DNA from: Bermanella marisrubri
GTDB lineage: Bacteria > Pseudomonadota > Gammaproteobacteria > Pseudomonadales > Oceanobacteraceae
Length of the DNA: 64,000 nt
Assembly: GCF_012295615.1 (NCBI RefSeq)
Contig: NZ_CP051183.1
Span: forward strand, 3,313,001 to 3,377,000
Reading direction: 5' to 3'
Notes under the pieces: generated by a model
What the model saw: only the letters and a program-made list of their open reading frames with translations
Database searches by the model: none
What the model was told of the DNA's origin: nothing
Shown: one piece after another, positions 37,424 to 45,986 of the stretch
How the letters are laid out: the number at the start of each line of letters is the position of its first letter
Numbering within the stretch: position 1 is the first letter of the stretch
Program-made: the position numbers and the translations under genes

Positions 37424-37786
37424 ATGAACAAGCTCTTCACAATGTTTTTACCAATATGTCTACTGGCGGCGGTAACGCATGCCGCTAGCTCAGAACTGCA
37501 AGCCGAAATTCAGTTCTTAACAAACAAAGTTCAAACTAGTCCGTGCCAATTTATCCGTAATGGCGATAAGCATTCTGGCGTAGATGCCGCCGAACACATG
37601 CTGAGTAAATACGATTATTTTGCGGACGAAATCCACACAGCTGAGGACTTTATTCGCAAAGCGGCGTCAAAAAGTACACTCACGGGCAAGCCCTATGAAG
37701 TGAAGTGCTCGAACAGCCACATTACAAGTCAGCAATGGTTACAGCGTCATCTTGAGGACTTTCGTCAAGCCCATTCTCAGCAATAA
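37424..37786 (+). CDS. DUF5329-like small exported protein
   Basis: A 120-residue protein with a signal peptide (MNKLFTMFLPICLLAAVTHA). The mature part holds two cysteines and a conserved-looking pattern: TSPCQFIRNGDKHSG, AAEHMLSKYDYF, AEDFIRKAASKST, GKPYEVKCSN and WLQRHLEDFRQ. This fits the uncharacterised DUF5329 family. GTG 37412 and ATG 37415 are also in frame, but only the ATG at 37424 has a well-spaced AGGTGAT. The two cysteines may form a periplasmic disulphide. Function unknown. Confidence 0.78.
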   Translation: MNKLFTMFLPICLLAAVTHAASSELQAEIQFLTNKVQTSPCQFIRNGDKHSGVDAAEHMLSKYDYFADEIHTAEDFIRKAASKSTLTGKPYEVKCSNSHITSQQWLQRHLEDFRQAHSQQ

Positions 37787-37852
37787 GCTTTACTTTTTCT
37801 TGCAGAACATTACCCTCTGCATCAACCTACCAATAGGATGAGAGAGTGAAGC

Positions 37853-38293
37853 ATGATTTGGACAGTATATTTATCAGGTGAAATTCATACTGATTGGCGA
37901 GAACAAATTAAGCAAGGTTGTGAGGCACTGTCCTTACCAGTGGAATTTACCAGTGCCGTTACTAATCACGAAGCTAGTGACGCAGCCGGAGATCACCTAG
38001 GGGCAGAAGAAAATTCTTTTTGGCGCGACCACAAGAGTTCCAAGATCAACAGTATCCGTACTAAAAACCTAATAGAGCAATGTGATATTGCTGTTGTTCG
38101 CTTCGGAGACAAATACAAACAATGGAATGCCGCATTTGACGCGGGCTATTTGTCCGCTTGCGGTAAACCCTTCATAACATTGCATGACGACAATATTATC
38201 CACCCATTGAAAGAAGTCGATGCTGCAGCGATGGCGTGGGCTCAGACCCCGGAAGAAATCGTTGAAATTTTGAAATACGTGACCACGGCTTAA
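37853..38293 (+). CDS. YtoQ family protein
   Basis: A 146-residue soluble protein matching the YtoQ family of Bacillus and many proteobacteria. It begins WTVYLSGEIHTDWREQIKQG and carries SKINSIRTKNLIEQCDIAVVRFG and AAFDAGYLSACGKPFITLH. The fold resembles nucleoside 2-deoxyribosyltransferase-like proteins (SGEIH near the start, FDAGYLSA later), but no activity is known to me. A GAGAGTGAAGC ribosome site precedes the ATG. Single gene, followed by a hairpin. Confidence 0.88.
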   Translation: MIWTVYLSGEIHTDWREQIKQGCEALSLPVEFTSAVTNHEASDAAGDHLGAEENSFWRDHKSSKINSIRTKNLIEQCDIAVVRFGDKYKQWNAAFDAGYLSACGKPFITLHDDNIIHPLKEVDAAAMAWAQTPEEIVEILKYVTTA

Positions 38294-38303
38294 TTCTCCT
38301 AAC

Positions 38304-38326
38304 AGCGGCAGCTCCAGCCTGCCGCT
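38304..38326 (+). terminator. Hairpin after the YtoQ gene
   Basis: An 8-bp perfect GC-rich stem (AGCGGCAG / CTGCCGCT) with a 7-nt loop, 11 bp after the stop. It lacks a T run, so termination is possible but not certain. Confidence 0.45.
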
Positions 38327-38524
38327 AACACACAAGCCTCATAGCCATTACCTATCAACATAAGAAAAACAATCTATTTCAACTATTTTCTAGCTCAATC
38401 TAAGATTGGGTCAATCCTGACCTATAACGCCGTGCTTGTATCAAAGCCCAAATGATTCAGAAACAGAATAAAAATTTGGTGGCGCTAAGTAGTCATAGGC
38501 TAAACTAATATAGAAGGTTAATTT

Positions 38525-38635
38525 ATGAAGCATGCAACTCAAACCACAACGACACCGAAGACGGCTAGTAATAAAAAGGGCTGCAAGGAATGCAATTACG
38601 CCGATAACTATTATGGAGATCAGGTGTGTAAATAA
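38525..38635 (+). CDS. Possible 36-residue cysteine-containing mini-protein
   Basis: A short ORF in the 509-bp gap between the YtoQ and epimerase genes. It starts ATG with AGAAGG ending 7 bp upstream, and encodes a basic, Thr-rich N-terminus followed by KKGCKECNYADNYYGDQVCK. The three cysteines, two of them as CKEC, suggest metal or disulphide chemistry. A second mini-ORF with a strong ribosome site begins 18 bp after its stop. I know no family. The composition and ribosome site favour a real gene, but length alone cannot prove it. Confidence 0.45.
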   Translation: MKHATQTTTTPKTASNKKGCKECNYADNYYGDQVCK

Positions 38636-38653
38636 TACACTGAGGAGACCATC

Positions 38654-38725
38654 ATGAAGCTTATGGATTTCTGGTTATTTTTTAGTGAACCATTAGAAGA
38701 AGCAAAAGAATTACCTCATCAGTGA
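38654..38725 (+). CDS. Possible 23-residue mini-protein
   Basis: Encodes MKLMDFWLFFSEPLEEAKEL plus three residues. A strong GAGGAGACC ribosome site lies 4 bp upstream of the ATG, better than those of many annotated genes here. It follows the 36-residue ORF by 18 bp, suggesting a two-cistron small mRNA. The first half is hydrophobic and aromatic, the second acidic. Family unknown. The remainder of the gap (38327-38524 and 38726-38802) shows nothing else I can support. Confidence 0.4.
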   Translation: MKLMDFWLFFSEPLEEAKELPHQ

Positions 38726-38802
38726 CAAAAGGTAGTACTCTAAATCCAAAGCCATGATCATGGCGTAACATTTACATCGGACACGGATAGAGTTATCTAT
38801 TT

Positions 38803-39693
38803 ATGAACATTCTTATTAGCGGTGCCAGCGGTCTCATCGGCACCGCACTCATGCAGTACTTAGAAGAACAAGGCCATACAGTTTACAAATTGCATCGCGA
38901 CAAGCAAATCGGATCTTTCTACTGGAAACCTGAGTTCGGACATATTCATTTAGATTCTCGCATCCACCTGGATGCCGTCATTAACCTCAATGGTGTCAAC
39001 ATTGGGGACAAGCCATGGACCCAATCTCGTAAAAAAGCCATTTTAGATACACGTATACAAAGTACTCAGGTTCTTGCAGAAGCCATTAGCAAACGCTCTC
39101 AGAAACCGAGTGTTTTCATTAGCGCTAGCGCCATCGGATTTTACGGCGATACCGGCAGTGAATGGGCCGATGAAAGCAGCCCATCAGGTAAGAATTTTCT
39201 CAGCGATATTGCAAAGCACTGGGAACAGGCCAGCCGAGCAGCAAAAGACGCAGGCATTCGCACCGTCAACATTCGCACTGGCGTAGTCTTAGATAAAAAA
39301 GGCGGGGCTTTGGCCAAGATGTTACTGCCTTTCAAACTCGGTTTGGGTGGAAGAGTTGGTACTGGTGAACAATATATGAGCTGGATTAGTCTCACAGACG
39401 AGATCCGAGCTATCGAGCATATTTTACAGAACACCAGCATTAGTGGACCTGTTAACCTTACCGCCCCTGAACCAGTAACCAACGATGATTTTACTAAGAC
39501 GTTAGGCAGCGTATTAAAACGCCCTACCGTTTTCCCAATGCCTGCTTTCATCGTCAAATTGGTGTTTGGCGAAATGGGTGATCTCTTGTTACTCGGCAGC
39601 AATCGTATCAATAGCAAGGTGTTGCAAGACAATGGCTTTGAATTTCAGTATCCTGATATTGAGTCTGCTCTACAGTCTACTCTAAAGAACTAA
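38803..39693 (+). CDS. TIGR01777 family NAD(P)-dependent epimerase-like protein (YfcH-like)
   Basis: A 296-residue short-chain dehydrogenase/epimerase-fold protein. The N-terminal dinucleotide motif is GASGLIGTAL (6-15). Family blocks INLNGVNIGDKPWTQSRKKAI, FISASAIGFYGDTG and LLPFKLGLGGRVGTGEQYMSW are all present, identifying the TIGR01777/YfcH group, whose substrate is unknown. Length is normal. It stands alone, 68 bp before the mod operon. Confidence 0.92.
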   Translation: MNILISGASGLIGTALMQYLEEQGHTVYKLHRDKQIGSFYWKPEFGHIHLDSRIHLDAVINLNGVNIGDKPWTQSRKKAILDTRIQSTQVLAEAISKRSQKPSVFISASAIGFYGDTGSEWADESSPSGKNFLSDIAKHWEQASRAAKDAGIRTVNIRTGVVLDKKGGALAKMLLPFKLGLGGRVGTGEQYMSWISLTDEIRAIEHILQNTSISGPVNLTAPEPVTNDDFTKTLGSVLKRPTVFPMPAFIVKLVFGEMGDLLLLGSNRINSKVLQDNGFEFQYPDIESALQSTLKN

Positions 39694-39761
39694 CCACTTT
39701 GCTGAGTATCACCCTCTATTGTATGTGAATTTTTCCGACAGTAGGGGGTATACTGGTCTGC

Positions 39762-40520
39762 ATGAAACAACATAACCACTTTAAAAATGCATCGATTTGT
39801 ATAATCACCCTCATATTTTTGAGCAGCGCACCCTTGAGTATTGCTCAAAACCTTCGCATAGCTGTAGCTGCTAACTTTCATCAAACGCTATTAAAACTAG
39901 CCCATGCGTTTGAAGCGCAACATAATATTGCGCTAAGTATCAGCAGCGCCAGCTCTGGAAAGCACTATGCGCAGATTCTGCATGGAGCACCGTTTGACGT
40001 GTTCTTAAGCGCAGATCAAGATAAAATTGACCGCTTAATTAGCAGTGACCATGTAAAAGAAAAAGATAGTTTTATTTACGCACAGGGTCAGCTTGCGCTT
40101 TTCTCGAGTAATCCCAAATTCTGGCCAATGAACTTGCAAAGCTTAAAGCAAGAAAATCTGCGACTTGCCATGGCCAACCCCAAACTTGCGCCGTACGGTA
40201 TGGCTGCGCAAAGCTTTCTTAATCATTTAGGTATTTCAAAAACAACGAAAATGATTACCGGAGAAAATATTGCTCAAGCATTTCATTTTACCAATAGTGG
40301 CAATGCTGATCTTGGATTAGTCGCGTTATCACAATTAATTAAAGATCAAAGTAAAGAAAGCTATAAAGTAGTGCCGCAAACTTTATACAAACCGATTTTG
40401 CAAAAAGGTGCAGTATTACACAACAGTGGCTATAAAGAGCAGGGGCGTATTTTTCTAACATTCTTGCAATCAAAAAAGGCCAAAGCCATCATGCAGCGTT
40501 TTGGATACCAGTCACCATGA
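39762..40520 (+). CDS. modA: Molybdate ABC transporter, periplasmic binding protein
   Basis: A 252-residue ModA with a signal peptide (about residues 1-29, ending near SIAQ). The mature start NLRIAVAANFHQTLLKLAHAF and the SSASSGKHYAQILHGAPFDVFLSAD block are diagnostic of molybdate/tungstate-binding ModA: its serines bind the oxyanion. It overlaps modB by ATGA and leads the modABC operon. I saw no clear ModE operator in the 68-bp gap upstream. Confidence 0.94.
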   Translation: MKQHNHFKNASICIITLIFLSSAPLSIAQNLRIAVAANFHQTLLKLAHAFEAQHNIALSISSASSGKHYAQILHGAPFDVFLSADQDKIDRLISSDHVKEKDSFIYAQGQLALFSSNPKFWPMNLQSLKQENLRLAMANPKLAPYGMAAQSFLNHLGISKTTKMITGENIAQAFHFTNSGNADLGLVALSQLIKDQSKESYKVVPQTLYKPILQKGAVLHNSGYKEQGRIFLTFLQSKKAKAIMQRFGYQSP

Positions 40521-41203
40521 TAAGCACTGAAGACTGGCAAGCGATTCTTTTAAGCCTAGAGTTGGCCAGTATCACAACCCTGATACTTTTATTGTTGTGC
40601 TTACCGCTGGCTTGGTATTTAGCCCAAGGCCGTGGTTTACATCATTATGCGCTCAATGCGTTATTAACATTACCTCTGATTTTGCCTCCATCTGTACTTG
40701 GCTTTTATTTACTTATTGCCTTTGCTCCACACAGCGTATTTGGACAAACACTATCGAATCTTGGTCTTCCCCAATTAGCCTTTAGCTTTTCCGGATTGGT
40801 AGTGGCATCGATGATTTATTCCATTCCTTTTGTATTGCAGCCCCTACAAATGTCGATCAAGCAATTAGGAGCACGGCCATGGGAGATTGCGTCCAGCTTG
40901 GGAATGCCTCCATGGAAAAGTTTTATATTCATTATTTTACCCCAGATCAAACCTGCCATCGCCATGGCAGCCGTCTTATGCTTTGCTCACACTCTCGGAG
41001 AATTTGGTGTGATTTTGATGATTGGCGGCAATATCCCAGGAGAAACCCAAGTATTGAGTGTTCGCATATATGAGCAAGTGGAGGCTCTACAATATGATAG
41101 TGCTCATACATTATCGGCGATGCTATTGCTGTTTAGCTTTATCACTTTAGTTGTCATGCAGCGCTTGCAACAGTCTCTTAAGCAACATAAAGCGGGCGAG
41201 TAA
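40517..41203 (+). CDS. modB: Molybdate ABC transporter permease
   Basis: A 228-residue inner-membrane permease with about five to six TM helices. The ModB-type opening LTLPLILPPSVLGFYLL and the EAA-like coupling loop GARPWEIASSLGMPPWKSF are visible, then AHTLGEFGVILMIGGNIPG, which is strongly conserved in ModB. It overlaps modA and is followed by modC after 5 bp. Confidence 0.95.
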   Translation: MISTEDWQAILLSLELASITTLILLLLCLPLAWYLAQGRGLHHYALNALLTLPLILPPSVLGFYLLIAFAPHSVFGQTLSNLGLPQLAFSFSGLVVASMIYSIPFVLQPLQMSIKQLGARPWEIASSLGMPPWKSFIFIILPQIKPAIAMAAVLCFAHTLGEFGVILMIGGNIPGETQVLSVRIYEQVEALQYDSAHTLSAMLLLFSFITLVVMQRLQQSLKQHKAGE

Positions 41204-41208
41204 TAGAC

Positions 41209-42264
41209 ATGAGTTTTTTTAGTTTCGACATTCGCTTGCCAAGACAAGGTTTTCTTCTAGAGGCAAAAGCACAGCTGCCACTAACTGGGCTGAGTTGCTT
41301 TTATGGCCCAAGTGGTTGTGGAAAAACATCGTTATTAAGGGCCTTGGCTGGTTATGAGAAATCGACGCAGGGTAGCGTACATTTAAATCAATCGTACTGG
41401 CAAAAAGATCAAACGGGACTAGCGACTCACAAGCGCAATCTCGCCTTTATCTTTCAGCAACAGAATATTTTTGAACACTTAACGGTGTACCAAAATCTAG
41501 CACTAGTGAAGCACCAGTGTGCAATCAATAACCTTGATATCGATCTATGCCTAAAGGAGTTCGCTTTAATCGATCTGCAAAACCAGCTAGGCAATCAATT
41601 ATCAGGCGGACAACAACAGAGAGTTGCACTCGCTCGCACCTTGCTAATGAAGCCAGATTTAATCTTGATGGACGAACCACTCAGTGCTCTGGATCAAGCC
41701 AGTAAAAAAGAGCTTCTACCTTTCATTATTAAACTCAAGCAATCGCTACCTATTTTATACGTTACGCATAGTGCAGAAGAAGTAGCGCAACTAGCCGATT
41801 ATGTATTACTTATGGAGCAAGGTCGCATTACTCATCAGGGAAGCGTAACCGATATGTATCCATTACTAAATCGTCATGAGCAATATGCTAGTGTCCTTTG
41901 GCATATTGATCATTGGCAATTCAAACCGGATGACAATATTGTAGAAGCAAGAAGTGAAGAGCAAACACTCTTTTTGCAATACAACGCTCTGAACCACACA
42001 CAATCCAAGGATTCCATTCCCGTTCGTATCTTCGCACGGGATGTAAGCATCAATTTGCTAAGAGAACAGCACAGCAGTATTTTGAATGTATTACATGGTG
42101 AAATAGAAAGTATTGAAGAAACCGATTCTAGCGCGCTAGTCCAACTAAAGATCGGTAACAAAAAGCTGCTAAGTGAAATTAGCAGACTATCTCTTCGAAA
42201 ACTGGGATTAAAAATAGGAATGTCTGTCTACGCGCAGGTTAAGAGCGTGGCTGTATATAGTTAG
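41209..42264 (+). CDS. modC: Molybdate ABC transporter ATP-binding protein
   Basis: A 351-residue ATPase. Walker A is GPSGCGKTSL (36-45), the signature LSGGQQQRVALART, and Walker B LILMDEPLSALD. The C-terminal section from about residue 285 (PVRIFARDVSINLLREQ onward) is the MOP/TOBE-like domain that binds molybdate in ModC and ModE. Its 3' end overlaps the convergent exonuclease gene by four bases. Confidence 0.95.
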   Translation: MSFFSFDIRLPRQGFLLEAKAQLPLTGLSCFYGPSGCGKTSLLRALAGYEKSTQGSVHLNQSYWQKDQTGLATHKRNLAFIFQQQNIFEHLTVYQNLALVKHQCAINNLDIDLCLKEFALIDLQNQLGNQLSGGQQQRVALARTLLMKPDLILMDEPLSALDQASKKELLPFIIKLKQSLPILYVTHSAEEVAQLADYVLLMEQGRITHQGSVTDMYPLLNRHEQYASVLWHIDHWQFKPDDNIVEARSEEQTLFLQYNALNHTQSKDSIPVRIFARDVSINLLREQHSSILNVLHGEIESIEETDSSALVQLKIGNKKLLSEISRLSLRKLGLKIGMSVYAQVKSVAVYS

Positions 42265-42749
42265 CGCTGAGACGTTACTTGCTTAAAGGTTTCACGCAGT
42301 AATTTTACATCATTGGCAGCACGGTGCTTAACGATCCCTAGGTCCTGCGTCAGTTGATCTTTAATATCACTCCAAGCACCCAACTCATCTTCTTTTAGCA
42401 AACGTGTAATGGTATCAAGCCGAAAACGCTGTACGATCTCTGCTTCATCAAATAACCGCCCCAACCAAGAGCTGTCAAAGCTCCATGCATCGCTATAAAG
42501 GGTTTCGCCCATTAATAAATTATTGAGAAACATGGCCACTTCTCGTGGGCTTTTTCCTTCCTCATTTAATTGTTCGCGACTGATGCCATGGATAGCTTGC
42601 GCCTCATCGGACCAGTGAACCCAAGATTCAGGAGGCTTGATAAGAGTGGAATGAATACTACCGTCAGACAAAGCAACGCCAACTTCGATTGGGTAACTAC
42701 CCCGTCCGAATCCCGATGCCTCAAGGTCAATAATTGCTGGTAACTCCAT
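42261..42749 (-). CDS. DEDDh-family 3'-5' exonuclease-like protein
   Basis: A 162-residue protein of the DnaQ/RNase T exonuclease fold. The first acidic pair sits in AIIDLEASGFG (residues 5-15), the middle Asp in YSDAWSFDSSWL, and the final His/Asp in KHRAANDVKLL, matching the DEDDh arrangement. Substrate (DNA or RNA) unknown. It is the last of three same-strand genes (CYTH, GspE-like ATPase, exonuclease) with gaps of 3 and 21 bp, and overlaps convergent modC by four bases. Confidence 0.85.
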   Translation of the reverse strand: MELPAIIDLEASGFGRGSYPIEVGVALSDGSIHSTLIKPPESWVHWSDEAQAIHGISREQLNEEGKSPREVAMFLNNLLMGETLYSDAWSFDSSWLGRLFDEAEIVQRFRLDTITRLLKEDELGAWSDIKDQLTQDLGIVKHRAANDVKLLRETFKQVTSQR

Positions 42750-42770
42750 CCCGCTACATGTTCCTAGTCA

Positions 42771-44513
42771 TTAATGCTCAACGGGGGTTACCCGCAATAC
42801 TTCTTCTATTGTCGTTAAACCGGCCGCTACTTTTTGCGCACCGCTTAAGCGTAAACTCTTCATGCCCTTTTTCATGGCTGTCCGACGTAAGGTCGGGATA
42901 TCCGTTTGATCTTGGATAATCTCTGCCAATGTATCATCCATTGCCATTAGTTCATAGAGCCCAGCCCGCCCCATGAAGCCCGTATTTCGACATTCTAAGC
43001 AACCGATAGGGCGATATGTAAATTCGGGTGCCTTGGCACTCCAAGGATGCACCAAATCACTCCACATCTGCTTATTAGTCGGCTCTTTTTGCTTACAATG
43101 CGGGCAAAGGGTTCTGACCAAACGCTGCGCCATGACCCCTATTAGTGCACCTTTAATAAGGTAATGTGGAACTCCAATATGCTGCAAACGCGCGATGGCA
43201 CTAGGCGCATCATTGGTATGCAATGTGGATAAAACTAAATGCCCCGTAAGCGCTGCTTGAACGGCCATCTCTGCCGTTTCTAAATCACGAATCTCACCCA
43301 CCATAATGATGTCTGGGTCTTGTCGCATAAGCGCACGAATCCCCTGCGCAAAATCCAAATCAATGGCATTATGCACCTGCATCTGATTGAAATTTGGCTC
43401 CATCATTTCAATGGGATCTTCCACAGTACAAACATTGACTTCCTCGTTAGCAAGTTGCTTTAAGGTACTGTAGAGCGTGGTAGTCTTACCGGAACCCGTT
43501 GGTCCCGTCACCAAAATGATACCCGCAGTGTTCGCGGTCATGGCCTGCCAGAGCTGGTGATCTTCTTTGTTAAACCCCAATTCACTGTAGTTTTTGAGCA
43601 CCACCTCAGGATCGAAAATACGCATCACGAGTTTTTCGCCAAACGCTGTGGGCATGGTGCTTAAACGCAACTCCACCTCTTGACCATTTGGCGTCAAGGT
43701 TTTCACTCGGCTATCTTGAGGTTTACGTTTTTCGGCAATATTCATACGGCCCAAACTCTTAATCCGGCTGGTAACCGCCGTTCCCACTGTCGAGGGAAAT
43801 TCATATACAGGATGCAGCACACCATCTATACGAAAGCGCACTCGTGCTACTTCTCGACGTGGCTCAATATGAATATCGCTAGCCCGCTGCTCAAACGCGT
43901 ATTGGAAAAGCCAATCAACGATATTTACAATATGCTCATCATTGGCGTCGCTTTTGCCTTTGGTTCCCAATTCGACCAGAGACTCAAGATTACCACCCTG
44001 CTTTTGATGTTTGTGCTTGGCTCCGGATACAGAGGCAGCCAAGGTAAAAAACTCTATTTGATAGCGAGCGATATCACTGGGCTTGGCTACCACAATTTCT
44101 ACAGAGCGACGATTAATGTGCTCGATATCCTCAACCCATTGCTGACTAAATGGATCCGCGGTAGCGACAGTAACAGCATCCTGACTTACGGCTACAGGCA
44201 GCAGACCATGACGCTTAGCAAAGGCAAATGACATTGTTGGGGTCACCTCCGATGCTTTGATTTTTAATGGATCAATATTAAAAACAGGCACAGCTGCATC
44301 TTGCGCGATCACTTGCATAACAAAGTCTTCACTTAAATGTAAGTGAGCATCTTTAGCACTCAACATTTGATGACTAGCAATCGCCATCGCCGGATGAGAC
44401 TGACCATTCATGCCTTTTTGATTAATCTCCGCCACTTGGTCTTGCGACAAGTGCCCTAGAGCCAATAACTTTTTCACCAAATAGGGCAATGATAATTTTA
44501 AATCTTGTGCCAT
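42771..44513 (-). CDS. GspE/PilB-family secretion or pilus assembly ATPase
   Basis: A 580-residue hexameric traffic ATPase. An MshE/GspE N-terminal domain (about 1-160) precedes the catalytic core: Walker A GPTGSGKTTT, Asp box VCTVEDPIE, Walker B DIIMVGEIRDLETAE, His box TGHLVLSTLHTND, and the tetracysteine zinc site CPHC and CLEC. No other type II secretion or type IV pilus genes are near, so it is an orphan. Its partner system must be elsewhere. It is 3 bp downstream of the CYTH gene. Confidence 0.92.
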   Translation of the reverse strand: MAQDLKLSLPYLVKKLLALGHLSQDQVAEINQKGMNGQSHPAMAIASHQMLSAKDAHLHLSEDFVMQVIAQDAAVPVFNIDPLKIKASEVTPTMSFAFAKRHGLLPVAVSQDAVTVATADPFSQQWVEDIEHINRRSVEIVVAKPSDIARYQIEFFTLAASVSGAKHKHQKQGGNLESLVELGTKGKSDANDEHIVNIVDWLFQYAFEQRASDIHIEPRREVARVRFRIDGVLHPVYEFPSTVGTAVTSRIKSLGRMNIAEKRKPQDSRVKTLTPNGQEVELRLSTMPTAFGEKLVMRIFDPEVVLKNYSELGFNKEDHQLWQAMTANTAGIILVTGPTGSGKTTTLYSTLKQLANEEVNVCTVEDPIEMMEPNFNQMQVHNAIDLDFAQGIRALMRQDPDIIMVGEIRDLETAEMAVQAALTGHLVLSTLHTNDAPSAIARLQHIGVPHYLIKGALIGVMAQRLVRTLCPHCKQKEPTNKQMWSDLVHPWSAKAPEFTYRPIGCLECRNTGFMGRAGLYELMAMDDTLAEIIQDQTDIPTLRRTAMKKGMKSLRLSGAQKVAAGLTTIEEVLRVTPVEH

Positions 44514-44516
44514 GTA

Positions 44517-45848
44517 TTATAACCAACCTTGCTGTGCGGCATGCTGAGCGTGTTGTAAATGCCTCTGCATCACCGTTAAACGCCGGGCCCAACTATCTAA
44601 TTTCGCTTTGCTATCTTGGTCCGTGCCCAACGAACTATTTTTGGCATGCATCATACCTAATATAACAAGATGATGATTGATAAGTGGTTCAAGCAATTGA
44701 TACGCAGCATCTTCCTTTCGTTTATAAATATCAGCTAGTCCTTGAAGCTGCTGTAAATCGTTAAGATGCTGCACGGAAAGTAATATGCTCTCCCGTGTCA
44801 TGTCACCACAATTAATCACTGGAGACGCTAATTTATTATGCTCAGTGGCGTATAAAAAAGCGCCCATTGCTAGCATGCATTGCCCAAGCTCGTTGCTTTG
44901 GATCCACGTATCAATATCACTCCAAAGGGAGGACTGCATACTTTTCAATAAACGCTGACTTAAACCACGACTATTACTATGATCATCTAAAAATAGCGCC
45001 ATTGGTACTTGAGCTTTATCAAGCAAGCGCTGCAAACTACTTTGCAATTTTCGCCATTGGTCAAGTAGTTGAGGTGCGTCTAGTACATGTTGAATAACCA
45101 ATACAGCACCACAGACTTGGCGATATAAATTCAATATCGAAAATAGATCTTCTTTTTGTATAAAGGCATCCCAGGTGCGACTCATGCGCATCAAACAATC
45201 TTCAAGATACTGCTGGTTGCTCACGTCAGGTCCTGAGATACTTTCATAAAAACTCACTTGTGAATTAATTAGCGCGTATCCTCGTTCTGCTTTATTAATA
45301 TCGCAAGGGACCAATGGATGCTTTTGGCAAAGAGATTGAGCGAATGTGAATAATGCATTCACATCTCCGCTTTTAAGCTCTAATTCTACTTCACAAAGAG
45401 CAATACTGTGTTCAGTTTCGTCATCAATGGCAGTAATTAATCCTTGATCCAATACCACTTCGATCTCACTTTGATCATGCTGGATATTCCATAGACAACG
45501 GTCAAAATCCGTACTAAACAAGGCTGACACCTGTTCTTTCAGATTGTTATCCAGTGGTACATCACTAAAAAGCGACCACTCCAATTTGGGCTCGCTAATC
45601 TGATATTCCCACTCGCCTCGTTGATGCAAACCTGCGATGGCAACACCTTTATTTTTTAAGGTTTGTACATAACCAGTAGGCGTCTTGCGAATACGCAAAG
45701 CTGCATGGGCCTGATTTAACTGTAAATCTGGTGTATCAAAATACTGATTGTGCAAAGGGGTAACTGAATGGGGCTCACCTAGGGCATCCAAAAGTGCCTC
45801 AACCGCAACCTGAGGTAAGGTAAGCTTTAGTTCGACTTCGTGACTCAT
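44517..45848 (-). CDS. CYTH domain inorganic triphosphatase-like protein with CHAD-like C-terminus
   Basis: A 443-residue protein. The N-terminal CYTH tunnel domain (1-200) opens with the catalytic EVELKL motif and continues NQYFDTPDLQL, ALRIRKT and ICxVELELKSG-like sequence. This matches inorganic triphosphatases such as E. coli YgiF. The C-terminal half (about 215-443) is helical and resembles a degenerate CHAD domain (polyphosphate-associated) with few of the usual histidines. It is divergent from argA, which is a familiar neighbour in pseudomonads. Confidence 0.88.
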   Translation of the reverse strand: MSHEVELKLTLPQVAVEALLDALGEPHSVTPLHNQYFDTPDLQLNQAHAALRIRKTPTGYVQTLKNKGVAIAGLHQRGEWEYQISEPKLEWSLFSDVPLDNNLKEQVSALFSTDFDRCLWNIQHDQSEIEVVLDQGLITAIDDETEHSIALCEVELELKSGDVNALFTFAQSLCQKHPLVPCDINKAERGYALINSQVSFYESISGPDVSNQQYLEDCLMRMSRTWDAFIQKEDLFSILNLYRQVCGAVLVIQHVLDAPQLLDQWRKLQSSLQRLLDKAQVPMALFLDDHSNSRGLSQRLLKSMQSSLWSDIDTWIQSNELGQCMLAMGAFLYATEHNKLASPVINCGDMTRESILLSVQHLNDLQQLQGLADIYKRKEDAAYQLLEPLINHHLVILGMMHAKNSSLGTDQDSKAKLDSWARRLTVMQRHLQHAQHAAQQGWL

Positions 45849-45935
45849 ACTGCCCTTTATTATTTTTCACTGTGCTTGGCAGCATAGCAAAAAGCAAAAT
45901 AATGCTCACCCGTATTCTGTCCTTAGATTGTCCAA

Positions 45936-45961
45936 ACTGAGTAAAACCCGTTAAACTCAGT
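45936..45961 (+). promoter_or_regulatory. Inverted repeat in the argA leader
   Basis: A perfect 7-bp inverted repeat (ACTGAGT / ACTCAGT) separated by 12 bp, ending 25 bp before the argA GTG. It could be an mRNA hairpin or an operator. It does not match the ArgR consensus that I know. Confidence 0.4.
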
Positions 45962-45986
45962 GTAGTTCCCAAAAGGCTTAATCAAC

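Noticed and set aside
39141-39632. A 163-codon minus-strand ORF opposite the TIGR01777 gene
   Set aside because: Entirely antisense to a clearly conserved gene; the translation looks like reversed-codon sequence.
43680-44231. A 183-codon plus-strand ORF opposite the GspE-like ATPase
   Set aside because: It lies wholly antisense to a gene with all family motifs intact, and its translation is low-quality, Ile/Tyr-rich sequence with no family resemblance or ribosome site.
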